The position numbers and the translations under genes were made by a program. A stretch of 64,000 nucleotides of DNA, taken from the NCBI GenBank assembly GCA_028671895.1, contig CM053802.1, positions 40,958,201 through 41,022,200 on the forward strand, written 5' to 3'. Shown here one piece after another: positions 35,426 to 47,048 of the stretch. Position 1 is the first letter of the stretch. The number at the start of each line of letters is the position of its first letter. The notes beneath the pieces were generated by a model. It was not told the origin of the DNA. It saw nothing but the letters and a program-made list of their open reading frames with translations, and made no database searches. The stretch comes from Oenanthe sinensis (Eukaryota > Streptophyta > Magnoliopsida > Apiales > Apiaceae).

Positions 35426-37843
35426 AGCATCAAAATTACACAGTTCGATAGAGAGCACTACAACTTGTGGAAATACAAAATGCTACTGTTAATTGGGATT
35501 GCCAATCCCAAGTACGCATTAGTATTGGCCAAAGGTGTTGAGCCCCCTATAACATTTATTCTCGAACATGAGGTAGATGGGGTCATAATCCCTCATAGAC
35601 AGTTTCTGAAAAGTCCAGCAGACTATACAGATGAGGAAGCAGAAGTTGTGTCCCTGGACAACAACCTCAAATTAATACTGATTGAATCTCTAGACTACGT
35701 CATGCACAATCATGTAGTCAACTGCAAGAAAGCAAAGCAGATCTGGGAAACAATAGAGATTATCAATGAGGGGACTGAGGACGTGAAAGAGAATAGACTA
35801 GAAATCCTGACCTCCTAATATGAGCAGTTTAGATCCAACCGTGGTGACGGTATCTCTGAGGTATTTCAGAGACTAAACAAACTGATAAATGAGCTCAATA
35901 TGAATGGAAAGTTTTATCAGAATCAGGAGGTGAACAGGAAGTTTCTGCTGACCTTACCCGAGCATTTGGAACACAGGATCGCAGCTATCCGGGAGTCTAG
36001 GGATATGAAAGAGATAACCCTAGAAAGACTCAACGGAGTGCTAAAGACTTATGAATTGGAACAGATCCAAACCAGAGAGATGTATGGCAGAGGTAAAGTA
36101 CTGAGTTCATTCAAGGCATTAATGGTAGAAGCACCAGAGAAAGAAGAAGTGAAGGCAGTTGCACCTTCTAACATTTCAACAGAGTATGTGGTTCCAGAAT
36201 TTGGACATACTTCTGACAAACAAGAAGATGGTGAGTTGTACTCGCTGGAAGAACTAGATCTGCTGGAAGATGAATCTCTAGCAATGGTTGCCAAGAGGTT
36301 TGGCAACATGAGATTCTGAAGAAACTCCTTCTACAGAGTAAAGCCTAATTTTGGAAGATTCTAAAAAGGATGTTCTTTGACAGCAGTATCAAAGAGCGGC
36401 TTTAAGAGCGGCTTAGTTGATATAAGCAAGTTTCGCTGCTTCAACTGTAATGAGCTAGGCCACTTTGCAACTGAATGCAAGAAGCCTAAGCAAAGGAAAA
36501 AGAGAGAGTCTTACGAAGAGATCAAGGAGAAGTATGATGCGCTCGTGAAAAAGCATCAAGGAAAGTCCTATCTAGCAGAAGGCAAAAGCTGGGATGACTC
36601 AGATAATGATGATGATGAAGAGCTGGGAAATCTTGCTCTTATGGCTTCATCCAAGGAATCACTATCTCCCACCCGTCAAGGAGGAACATAGGTAAATCCT
36701 TCTTGCCCTAAAATGTTTGCATTGCTAGGAAAAGAACTAGATGGCGAAAGAGATAAGGGTAAGAAACTCAGACTCAAAATCAAAGACTTAATTGATGGAA
36801 CTGAAGTTCTTAAGCAGTTAAAAAGAAATAATGACAAGTTAACTGTCAAGTTGACTGAGGACTTAGTTATTCAAGTCAGTAAAGTCAGCTGTCATGTTTT
36901 AGTTGAAACCAATCTCAGAAACCTGATAGAAGAAGAAAAGAAAAAGTGTCTTGCATATAAGAATTCCTCGTATATTGTAAAGAACCTAATTGACCAACAA
37001 AAAATAAGTCGTAAAGTTATAATAGGCTTCGAGTACAATAAATCTGTAGGAAAGACAAGCAACATAACTCCTTTCAGAAAAAGTGCTGAAGAAAGGGGGA
37101 TCCCACATGTTGTTAAAGACACACTGAAACCTCTCTTCATAACACCGATAGCTGAACCCATCCTTGAGAGCTCCATACTGATTGCATATAAAATGCAGTT
37201 AGAGGATCTCGAGGAAGAGAAGAAGAGAGGAGAACATGTTAAGGACATAAAAAGAGTTAATGTCTAGAAAGAGAAGAGTGCACCAGAGACACCAGTGAAA
37301 GATGAGGGAACTTCTAAGTCGCCCAATCTTGGTATAGGTGCAAAAGACTTAAAGAATAAAATGAACAGACCAAACACGTTTGTAAACAGTAAGGATAGTA
37401 ACAACAAATTTCATTCTACTGAAAACTTCAAATCTGCTGATAAAATTGAAGTAAAATATGTTAAGTCACCTACTATTTTGAATAACATGCCTATTATTGA
37501 TGCTTTCCATAAATCTTGTGGTATATTAAATTATATGTTATGTGCTTTTAATGCTATGACTGCTTATTTTAAACGCATGATAGCTAAGAAAGATAACATG
37601 ACACCTAGAAAATGCATCAATAATAAGTTTGCTAAATCCAAGACTGCAACTCCTTCACCTGCTAAGAAAGAAGAATATATTCCTAAGTCTAAACAGAAAG
37701 TTGTTAAGACTGTGTATAGGAAGGTAGGAACAGTCAAGGAATATGATACTGTTATTCGAAAAGGATCTGTTGTCAAAGTGGACAAAGGTCAATTCTTTAA
37801 GTACGCCGGACCCAATCAATTTTGGGCTCCAAAGACGAATTAA
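35426..37843 (+). pseudogene. gag of SIRE-A
   Basis: One continuous frame holds the whole gag, interrupted by stops at 35816 (TAA), 36317 (TGA), 36362 (TAA), 36689 (TAG), 37265 (TAG) and 37841 (TAA), with no frameshift. The N-terminal capsid domain begins ITQFDREHYNLWKYKM. A retrotransposon gag helix region follows (FQRLNKLINELNMNGKFY ... LTLPEHLEHRIAAIRE). The zinc knuckle CFNCNELGHFATEC is near 36440-36480, then an acidic DSDNDDDEELGN stretch, a coiled-coil-like Lys/Glu region (36713-37260), and a basic tail ending QFFKYAGPNQFWAPK before protease. It forms the particle and binds element RNA. Confidence 0.85.
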
Positions 37844-39190
37844 TCTGTTTGGTATGTGCAGGGAGTTAAATAGGTAAACCGAGTTATATGGATCCTGGAC
37901 AGTGGATCTTCAAGGCATATGACTGGAGATAGAGCCCTGCTATCAAACGTGGTTGAAAGAGTTGGTCCAATCGTCACCTTTGGAGATAACAACAAAGGGA
38001 TGACTACGGGTTATTGGCAAGTTAAATACTGGAAATGTTATCATTGAAAACGTCTCTTTAGTGGAAGGACTTAAGCACAATCTACTCAACGTCAGTCAAT
38101 TTTGTGATAAAGGGTACAAAGTAAACTTTATCAAGGAGAAATGTTTAATAGCTCATTCTAAAGATGACAAACTGGCCTTGCGTGGATTAAGGAAAGGAAA
38201 CTTGTACGTAGCCGATCTCAACTCCGGAACTGAAGATGAAGCAAACTGTTTTTATTCAAAGGCTTCATCATAAGAAAGCTGGCTATGGCACAAAAAACTC
38301 TCACATCTAAACTTCAAAACAATGAACTCTTTAGTCAAGAGAGATTTGGTGAGATGACTGCCTCTAATGGAATTTAAACAAGAAGGTTTGTGTGAGGCAT
38401 GTCAGAAAGGAAAGTCGAAGAAAGCAAGTCACATAGGCACGAACACTTCAATCATCACTGAACCACTTCAACTCCTTCACATGGATTTATTTGATTCAGT
38501 AAATATTATGTCTATGTCAAGAAAGAAATATGCCTTAGTGATTGTGGATAACTTCACAAAGTATACGCGGGTTTTATTCTTAAACTCTAAGGATGAAACT
38601 CCACAATTGGTGATTGATCATGTAAAGTTGATTGAGTTAGATTCAAAGTTACCTGTCAGGGCAATCAAATCAGACAATGGAACAGAATTCAGAAATGAAG
38701 TTCTGAATAACTTATGCTTAGACAAGGGGATAACAAGACAATATTCAGCGCCAAGAACACCGCAACAGAATGGAGTTGTAGAAAGGAAAAATAGAACCCT
38801 GATTGAAGCTGCAAGGACTATGCTAAGTGAATCAAGGTTACCTATCTACTTCTGGGTTGAGGCAATAAATACAGCTTGTTATACTCAGAATCGATCTCTG
38901 ATCAACAAAGATCATATGAAGACTCCCTATGAATTAATGGCTGGAAAGAAACCAACTCTAAAGTACTTTCATGTATTTGGAGCTAAATGCTATGTGCTAA
39001 AAGATGGAGATGAACATCGTGGCAAGTTCGAGGCCAATGCACATGAAGCTATTTTTGTCGGATATTCAAGAAGAGCATATAGGGTGTACATAATTGATAT
39101 ACATCAAGTAAAAGAAAGTATCAATGTTACTTTTGATGACACTAAACTCCTAAGTATCCAAACTGAAGATTCTTCTGAGTCATTAAAATT
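37844..39190 (+). pseudogene. Protease and integrase of SIRE-A
   Basis: The protease active site is WILDSGSSRHMTGD near 37890, in the gag frame, with another TAG at 37871. A one-base insertion near 38010 shifts the frame; GLKHNLLNVSQ and the GAG-pre-integrase region follow (38061-38273, then a stop). The HHCC domain is spread over WHKKLSHLNF (about 38287) and CEACQKGK. From 38367 the frame is open for 509 codons and holds all three integrase catalytic residues: Asp in HMDLF (residue 40), Asp in SDNGTEF (residue 103) and Glu in VVERKNRTL (residue 139), exactly 35 residues between the last two. The motif usually read HMDLFGPV is HMDLFDSV here. Confidence 0.9.
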
Positions 39191-41087
39191 TGATAATTAT
39201 CCTGACTCACATTCTGATGACGAAGAAGAACCTGAGGTTGCAACAGGAATTGATGATGACAATAATAATGATGATCCAGGTAATAGTGGTGAAAACAATG
39301 ATAACACTGGAAATTCTACTAATACCAGTGGTGGATCAACAAGTCATCCTGGCAGCAACTCAGGGGGCGATGAAGGATCAACTGGTAGAACACAACATCA
39401 CAATGAATTTCGAGGCGAATCATTTAGATCAAACCTACCCAGGGAAAGGATATGGAGCAGAGATCATCCTTTTGAATTGATCATAGGTGATCCAGATGTT
39501 GGAGTTAGAACCAGAAGTGCAACTTCAAATGAATGTTTATTTTCAGTTTTTCTATCTCAAGAAGAACTAATGAAGACTGAAGATGCATTAATTAATCCAG
39601 ATTGGGTTCTTGCCATGCAAGAAGAGCTCAATCAGTTCGAGAGACAAGAAGTCTGGACACTGGTACCCAGGCCTAAAGATAGATATGTAATTGGCACGAA
39701 ATGGGTATACAGGAACAAGTTAGATGGTGATGGCATTGTTACAAGGAACAAAGCCAGACTGGTGGCAAAGGGTTACTCCCAGGAAGAGGGAATTGATTAT
39801 GATGAGACCTACGCACTAGTTGCAAGACTTGAAGCCATCAGGATATTTCTGGCATTCACAGCACATTCCAATTTTAAAGTTTTTCAAATGGTGTGAATAG
39901 GGCATTTCTGAATGGAGAGTTAGAAGAGGAAGTATATGTGGAACAGCCCCTGGCTTTGAAAATCCAGAGTTTGCTGATTTTATGTATTTTCTATTCAAAA
40001 CTCTCTATGGACTCAAGCAAGCACCGAGGACATGGTATGACACTCTCTCTGTGTTTTTACTTGAAAATGGTTTCATTAGAGGTATCATAGATAAAACTCT
40101 CTTTTACACATGCATGAAAAAGTTATGATATTTGTCCAAGTTTATGTTGATGATATTATATTTGGTTCTACTAACGAAAACTTGTGCAAAAGATTTGCTA
40201 AGTTAATGCAGAGCAGGTATGAAATGAGCATGATGGGTGAGCTGTCATTCTTCCTTGGATTGCAAGTAAAGCAAAAGGAAGATGGGATTTTTATTTGCCA
40301 ATCAAAGTACGTAAGGGATCTTCTGAGAAAATACAGTCTAGAAGATTCTTCACTGGAAAAAACCCCAATACCAACAGCCATCAAGCTTGACAAAGATGAA
40401 ACTGGTAAGAAAGTTGACATCACAAGCTACAGAGGTATGATAGGCTCATTATTATATCTAACTGCTAGTAGACCCGATATAATGTTTGCAACATGCTTAT
40501 GTGCAAGGTTTCAATCTGACCCTAGGGAATCTCATCTTATAGCCGTCAAACGAATTTTTAGATATCTGAAGGGTACACCAAATCTTGGAATTTAGTACCC
40601 TAAAGATACAGGTTTTGACCTAATAGGCTATACAGACTCAGATTATGCAAGGTGCAGGATGGACAAGAAAAGTACTTCTGGAAGCTGTTAGTTTCTTGGA
40701 AGACGATTGATCGACTGGTATAGCAAAAAACAGCACTCAGTGTCTACCTCGACAACCGAAGCAGAATACATTGCGACAGGTAGCTGTTGTGCTCAGATCT
40801 TATGGATAAGGAATCAGCTAAATGACTATGGACTCGCGTTGAATAAAATTCCTATTTTCTGCGACAATACAAGTGCTATAGTTATTTCCAACAATCATGT
40901 ACAATATTCGCGAACCAAGCACATTGACATAAGGTATCACTTTATCCGAGAGCATGTCATGAATGGAACTGTGGTGTTACATTTTATACTCACAGAAGAT
41001 CAGATAGCCGACATCTTCATGAAACCACTTGATGAATCCACTTTCTTTAAGTTGGTTAGTGAACTAGGGATGTTAAATAATGGCTAA
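39191..41087 (+). pseudogene. RT and RNase H of SIRE-A
   Basis: An acidic, Asn/Asp/Gly-rich IN-RT linker (DDDNNNDDPGNSGENND) leads into RT: NPDWVLAMQEELNQFER, IGTKWVYRNK, ARLVAKGYSQEEGIDYDET. Near 39890 a small deletion in the QMDV motif region causes a frameshift and stop. Frames change again until 40110-40595, which holds VQVYVDDIIFGSTNE, YRGMIGSLLYL and a stop after RYLKGTPNLGI. RNase H (40707-41087) is intact in its own frame: STTEAEYIATG, FCDNTSAIVI, RTKHIDIRYHFIREH, ending GMLNNG and TAA. Confidence 0.9.
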
Positions 41088-42321
41088 TTTTTTATTGCTA
41101 GGAATTAATTTAAGCTCATAAATATTAAATGTTAATATTTAAAGAACTTATGAGACTTGAATTAATAAAATCCTAGGGCTTATGAATTTTTGGAAAATTA
41201 TCTTAAGACTAAATTAATATTCATAAAAGATAATTATTTCAATTCTAGCATAAGTACTTTTGTTTAATTTAAGCATTTATAAGCAATTATGTAAAATATT
41301 ATATACATTTCTCTAAATTATTATTGAACATTAACATAAATGATTATGTTATTAATTAATTAATTAATTTACTCATTAAATTAATTCAAGCATGAGTTAA
41401 TTTAATTCTTAAAATTAATTAAAATAATTAATAATGTAAATATTTATTATATGTCTTTAATAATTTATTAGTATGTAAATTATTGATATTTATCCTAAAG
41501 TTTCTAAATAATAATTGTTTTATTATAATTAATTTATCTAAAATTCGAATAAGATTTTTAATATTTTATTTTGATTTTAGAAATAATTAATAATATAAGT
41601 ACTTATTTTATATCATTTTATTATATATTTTTTCCTATAATAGCTCAGTATGACTACTTATTTTAATTATTTTTGTGTTTTATTAACTAACAAACTCGGT
41701 ATGACTCTTTAAAAGTCATACCAACTAATTTAATTAATTAATTGTTAGTTATAACACAAGTCATAACGAGTCTTTACTTTTGTTTAAATAAAAGTCATAT
41801 TAGTTTTTGTTTTTTTTTGTTCTAAATTTTTTGGTATTATACTTTAACAGTCATACCGAGCCTTATGTCTGTTTTAAATAAGTTATATTGAGTAATTAAA
41901 AGTCATATACAGTTATATACACGATATACACGAGGTTCTTCATCTTCGATCAGTTTTTAAAAAAAAATTCAATTGTTCATCATTTACAACTGAATCAGTT
42001 GCTTGTTCTTGAATATTTACAAGCTTTGCTTGCTTATTACTGTTTAAAATCGATCAAAAGCAACAGATTTCTGCCCGATTTTTTTGTAGAAATCAAACCC
42101 AAAACAGGGACCAATGACAATTAGACTACTTTTGTTGTGGTAATTGAAGATTAAGAATTGTTGTGTAGCAATTGACTGATTAAAATCGACTGGGTAGATT
42201 AATAGATCTTAGGGTTCTTATTTTTTTCTGTGTAATTTTCATAATTCTGGACTTGTAATCTTTTTATTGTTACTGTTTTATTGCACTTTGTAATTTATTA
42301 ATTGTAATAGTTTAAATTAAG
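41088..42321 (+). promoter_or_regulatory. SIRE-A spacer upstream of the env-like ORF
   Basis: There are 1.2 kb without an ORF. The first 600 bp is AT-rich and like the V and X spacers. From about 41645 to 41900 it carries AGTCATACCGA-type repeats in both orientations (CGGTATGACT at 41697, AGTCATACC near 41714, AGTCATAACGAG near 41762, CAGTCATACCGAG near 41848, AGTCATATAC near 41899). The same repeat dominates the LTR. A candidate promoter for the downstream ORF; inference only. Confidence 0.5.
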
Positions 42322-44203
42322 ATGGCTGGTTATTGTGAATTAGTGAAGACTAATTTTGTTGGATTATTTAATCCGGTGAATTGTTCAGTCGAGAGATTTC
42401 GACCATGGATCGTCTTTTTAAACGAACATTCACTTATAAGAACTGCAATTTCATTGGACGTCCCATTACAAGTGTTAGCACTTAAGGCATTGTACTCAAC
42501 AGCAAGGAACAGGACTGTTGGAGACAGAGTACAATTCTCATTCACCATAGGAGAACATGAATACATGGTGACTGAAGATGATGTGAACAGGATTCTATGG
42601 TTTCCAGACAGAGATTTTATTGATCCTCCAACTGTTCCAGAAATACTTGAATTCTTCCATGCTATTCAGTATCAAGGTGAAATCAATCTAGTAAGGCTGA
42701 CTAAAGCCAAGTTGGTGAGCGAGTGGGACTTCTTCTTTCACACACTAGCACAAGTGTTTGCACCCACTACAAAGAACAACTTCAACAATATTTCTGCACT
42801 GCTTCAGATAATTGGGTATTTTGTAGCCCATAACCGGAGGATTAATTTCGGGAAGTTGATTCTAAAAGAAATTATAAAGAAGATGGGAACGCCAGAAAGC
42901 AAGGAACACAATGTGCAAGTCTACTATCCAAGGTTCCTAATGTTGTTCATGAATGATCTCTTGATAAATGAGGATAAAGAACTGTTCCAGAATAGTCCGG
43001 TAGAAGCATCTCCAACTTCTCAGAGACAAATATTCTCAAGGCTCAATAACAATCCAAAGTTTCAAGACGTGCCAGTGGTAAGAACAGAGTACATGGGTCA
43101 GATCTTGGATCAAATTGTAAATCATGCACAGGCTCAACCGTATCAGCAAGAGCCAGAGTAATTTCTAGATCAAGTACCAACGGAAGTTGAAACCTCTGCA
43201 CAACTTTTACTTGAAGCTACTCAACATGCAGAACATGAGGTAGAGGTATAACAGGTAATAACTCACACTTTAGCTTCCAAATTCCTACCTATAAATATAA
43301 GTAATACTACTTTAGATTTATCTGTGGCAGACTATGATTGTGGTCTTACACTTCAGGACTTCGGCTATGATGTCACACACAGGTTCAATCCCAAGCTGAT
43401 ATAGAGCTCCAAACAGTTTTCCTTCTTCAACTTCACTGAGTCTTATCAGAAAAAGGAAGAAACCTGTTAGGAAAGTAAGAGGTAGAAGTGTTTCTGTGAG
43501 TGAACCCGCAGCTCTGTCTCCACCAACAAAAAGATCGAGAATTGAACCTGAGACAACTGCAGACCCGTTCTTATCCTCTCAGTGGGATATGGAATTTGAA
43601 AAGGCAATTCAACAGTCACTAGACTCACTCGATCAAACGGGTTATTCTATTTAAATTTGCCGTCCGACCGCGGCATCTTGTGAAGAGTCACGCACATTGC
43701 TAGTTCTCACACTAACAGGACCTCCACTTTAAGAAATACAATCAGATGAGGGCACATCTAGAAATGAAGAAAATATTTTTGAAACAAACTGGTCGGATGC
43801 AACATTTACAATGGACCAAGACTTTTTTGATGCAGTGCAACATTAGATACCTTCAAAGGTATTAAGGGGCACCACAGACTCTAACGAGCCACTCACTACA
43901 TTGTCTAAGGTGGTGACCCCCTGGATTTCTTACATCTAGGTTCCTCAAAGGAAGTTCTTGAATCCACTAGTGTATTTGAGAGGAAACCACTATCTAGAAG
44001 GAGTTAGGACTACATTCACGGAGTAGCTACGTCAGTACTTTTTTTAGCAGAAAGTTTTGTGGCAGTTAGCAAGAGCTGAACAAAGGAGGTTGTATGGAGA
44101 ATCCACTACAACAGATCAATCAGTATTTGAAGAAGTACCGAGGACACCAGTTCATAAAGGTCCAATCCTAGAAGAAGGTGAAGTTGATACATCTGAAGAC
44201 TAA
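42322..44203 (+). pseudogene. env-like ORF of SIRE-A (N-terminal 279 codons intact)
   Basis: ATG at 42322 after a T-rich leader; open to a TAA at 43159-43161, then continuing as interrupted coding DNA to a TAA at 44201-44203 (final phrase PILEEGEVDTSED). The N-terminal part is globular (MAGYCELVKTNFVGLF ... FTIGEHEYMVTEDDVNRIL). It includes ILKEIIKKMG and VYYPRFLMLFMNDL, the same core as in S-minus. Further on come KRSRIEPETT-like basic and LARAEQRRLYGES segments. I see no signal peptide, no convincing transmembrane helix and no coiled coil in the intact part. An extra ORF in this place is typical of Sireviruses; its function is not known. Confidence 0.75.
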
Positions 44204-44417
44204 AGACATAAATAAAACAAGATAGAAACTTTTTAATATTTGTTCAGTACTAGAGGAACAACTATCTTATATTTATCTTTTATGTGTAAATCTGGAAAAT
44301 TGTTAAATATAATACCAGAACTTTTGTTTATTATTTACAGTTATTACATGTCATACTACTTTCTTAGTTGTTAGTTGAGTTATCCTCTAGGAATTTGTGT
44401 GTTAAATGTTTAACAAC

Positions 44418-44431
44418 AAATAGGGGGAGAT
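44418..44431 (+). promoter_or_regulatory. Polypurine tract of SIRE-A
   Basis: AAATAGGGGGAGAT directly before the 3' LTR. Confidence 0.85.
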
Positions 44432-45806
44432 TGAAAGGCATATGACTAGGCCTATTTGTAATAATTAGATGACAACTCAACTCTAGCTAATAAAGAGAAG
44501 TAAATAATAAACACCAAACAGGAATCAGGATGAAGACAGTCAACTAATCACAAAGGATCTAAGTATCAGAAGTATTTTATAGGATTACTACTCAACACTG
44601 GAAGAAGTTCATTAATATGTTTAAGCGTCAGTGTGAAATAAAGTGGTAGTACTCCTAAAGAATAAAGAAGATATAAAAGATTTCAAGTGATTACTACAGA
44701 AAGATTCCAGAAGAAGAGGAAAGACAGTAAAGCAGAAGAATGAAAGAAGGCCACGTCTTATATGTTATAGATGGAGAATAATTATTACAGTATGACACAA
44801 ATGAACTAGACAGTACATTTGTGTGTCAATTAAATTAATAATTATTCAACATCGAGCTAAAGTGGTTTATGACAGAAGACGAAGAAAAGGAAAGACTTCA
44901 AAGCTGACTACTATATAATAAATGACAGAGATAGTATTTTAATTCTACTATCAAAGATTAATTGATTATTTAAATTATCTAATTAAATTAATTCAAGTTG
45001 AATTTAATTTAATTTATAAATTAACTAATTAAATTAAGTAGAATTAATTTATTATAAAAGATATGACTTAATATGACTTTTTATATAATTCAAATGACTA
45101 TTTATTAAGTCATACCGAATTATACAAAATAAGTCATACTGATTTTTTTGATTAAAAGTCATACAAAAATGATTTTTAGTTAATTAAGTAATAAGTCATA
45201 CCGAGCTTAAATATAAAGAGTCATACCGAATTTTGACTCTAAAAGAGTCATACCGAATTTGATTTCTTTATTAAATAAGTCATACTGATTTATTTAATTA
45301 AATGAAAAATTGAATATGACTTTAATATAAGTCATATCGAATTTTCAAGAGTTATACCGAGTTCTGAAAGTCATGCCCAGCCTTTTTAGGAGTCATACAA
45401 GGGTTATTTCTAATCTTTAACAAGTCATATTGGAAGAGTCATGCCAGCTTTACAACCTCTATAAATATGAGGTTTTGGCTTCATTATTCAGAGTTAGAAA
45501 AACAATTTAAATTCAGAAATTTGTCTGCATTGTAATATTCACAGATTTCTGTGCAAGTTTGGAATATAATTGTTAAACTCGAACAATTCATATCAAAATC
45601 GTTCTAAGCTTTTAAACAGTTATATAAACTTTCTACTTATTAATTTTGTAATACTTTTCAAGTTAAAATTATATCTTCTACTTGAACAATATTTCATAAC
45701 AATTAATATTTCATGTGAATTTAAAATAATATTTTTAAATCTAATATTCCGTGATAATTTATAGATATTGTATTCAACCCCCCTTCTACAATATCAGGGA
45801 CCAACA
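44432..45806 (+). repeat. 3' LTR of SIRE-A
   Basis: 1,375 bp, TGAAAGG...CCAACA. Contains the 624 bp missing from the 5' copy, within which a block TTCATTAATATGTTTAAGCG is shared with the W and X LTRs. About a dozen AGTCATACCGA-like units lie at 45100-45450, before TATAAATA at 45460. The 64-codon frame found in both LTRs is a by-product of LTR duplication. Confidence 0.95.
45100..45450 (+). repeat. AGTCATACCGA repeat array in SIRE-A LTR
   Basis: Units such as AAGTCATACCGAATT, GAGTCATACCGAATTT, AAGTCATACTGATT and AGTTATACCGAG occur every 20-40 bp. The matching array in the 5' LTR is at 34490-34790. Confidence 0.85.
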
Positions 45807-45811
45807 AGAAC

Positions 45812-47048
45812 AGAGAATGAATTATTCAAGATTGTGGTAGTAATGGAGAGGTTGTCTAAGTACCAGAAATGATTCCAGTGAAGTTACAGTGTTTATTGAC
45901 AGTTAGTGTTCGAAGCAATGAAGTTGCTGCAAACTTAATAATGCAAGTAAGGCTATAATATGAAGACCTGGATCAAAGTTAGTTTTCTATGAACCAGACC
46001 AGTTGCACTAGGCGTCAGCAGTTTGTGAAAGGAATCTGAGTAATAACTATAGAAGAATTGTTAAGTTGAAGAACGTACTTGGAAAGAACGGTTATTTATT
46101 AAGGTACGAAAAGTGATTTGTAGAGGCTACAGCCAAACAGCTAAACAGCTAACAGGCAAATAGCTAAATAGCTCAAAAGGTTCAGGGTGCAAAGTGTCAC
46201 AACCTTGGTACGAAAAGTGGAAGTTTCCGAACTACAGTCGAAGAACGGAAATAGCTCAGGGTACAGGGTATAATGTGAAAAGACTTTGGTACAAGAAATG
46301 GAAGTTGGGGAACTTCAATCAAGGAATGAATAGAGAGTCAAAGCGTAGTGACTAAACCGTACTTTGACTATGATAATCATTTGGCACAACAAAAGTTTGA
46401 AGTGCAACGAATGTTTCTGGCGTAAGGTGCCACGAAGAATTCAAGCGCAACAAATATTTCTTGGCCCACTTAGCTCCCAGCCAATCAAAATCAAGCAGCT
46501 CACTTTATTTATTTAAAGTCTACACCAATTAAAGAAGAGAGTCTTCTTCTCCAACAAAAATATTTAGTGAGCTTCTGCCATGGCCGGAGCAAGAGAATAA
46601 TTTATACACACCCATACCTTGCTCCCGGTCAGATATTAGGACTCAGTTCTTTAACGAAAAGTGTTCAGGGCTCCTAGATATCACTCCCTACGGACTCAGT
46701 TTTTCCTTGTACTAATTTAGATATATTTGTATAGGAACTGAGCCTTATATTTTTGTGTTAGTAACAAATAATTAATTTATTCTTTGGAAGTCAGTTATAT
46801 TTTTACCTGGGTGTAACACCCCTCTGAGTTTATATACGAAAGATATATTCCCGAAAACTAGTCTCATTTAATTACTTGCTAATTTTCTTGAACCTAATTG
46901 ATTTATCCGGACACATAGAAAATTAGTAGGCAGCTCACCTAAACCCACTTTGGAGCAATAATTTATTTTTCCGTAAATTCTGAAAAGAATTTAAATTATT
47001 GTGAGTATCGTATTCAACCCTCATTCTACGATACTTCAGGACCCAACA
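45812..47048 (+). mobile_element. LTR of element X, right part
   Basis: Resumes the X LTR after the second AGAAC copy; GTGGTAGTAATGGAGAGGTT aligns with W at about 10965. Ends GTATTCAACCCTCATTCTACG ... GGACCCAACA, the Sirevirus U5 signature. Contains a run of CAGCTAA / AGCTAAATAGCT repeats near 46140-46170. No gene. Confidence 0.85.

Larger units (their letters stand above)
34446..45806 (+). mobile_element. Complete Sirevirus-like element SIRE-A
   Basis: An 11,361 bp element with TG...CA ends and a perfect TSD AGAAC (34441-34445 and 45807-45811), inserted into the X LTR. Order: 5' LTR (750 bp, internally deleted), primer site, AT-rich leader, gag, PR, IN, RT, RNase H, a 1.2 kb spacer, env-like ORF, polypurine tract, 3' LTR (1,375 bp). 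This is the best-preserved Sirevirus here, although gag-pol carries several stops and frameshifts. Confidence 0.95.
11292..47048 (+). mobile_element. Sirevirus-like element X (5'-truncated, host of three insertions)
   Basis: X is recognised as one plus-strand element by joining collinear pieces: RNase H tail and spacer (11292-11701), env-like segment (23967-24781), the polypurine region (33530-34011) and an LTR split at 34445/45812. W gives an uninterrupted template for the last three pieces, and the order matches. Insertions into X are S-minus, T1 and SIRE-A. The two full-length guests have perfect 5 bp TSDs. LTR length without the guest is about 1.67 kb. The 5' half of X, and its own TSD, are gone. 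Confidence 0.7.
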
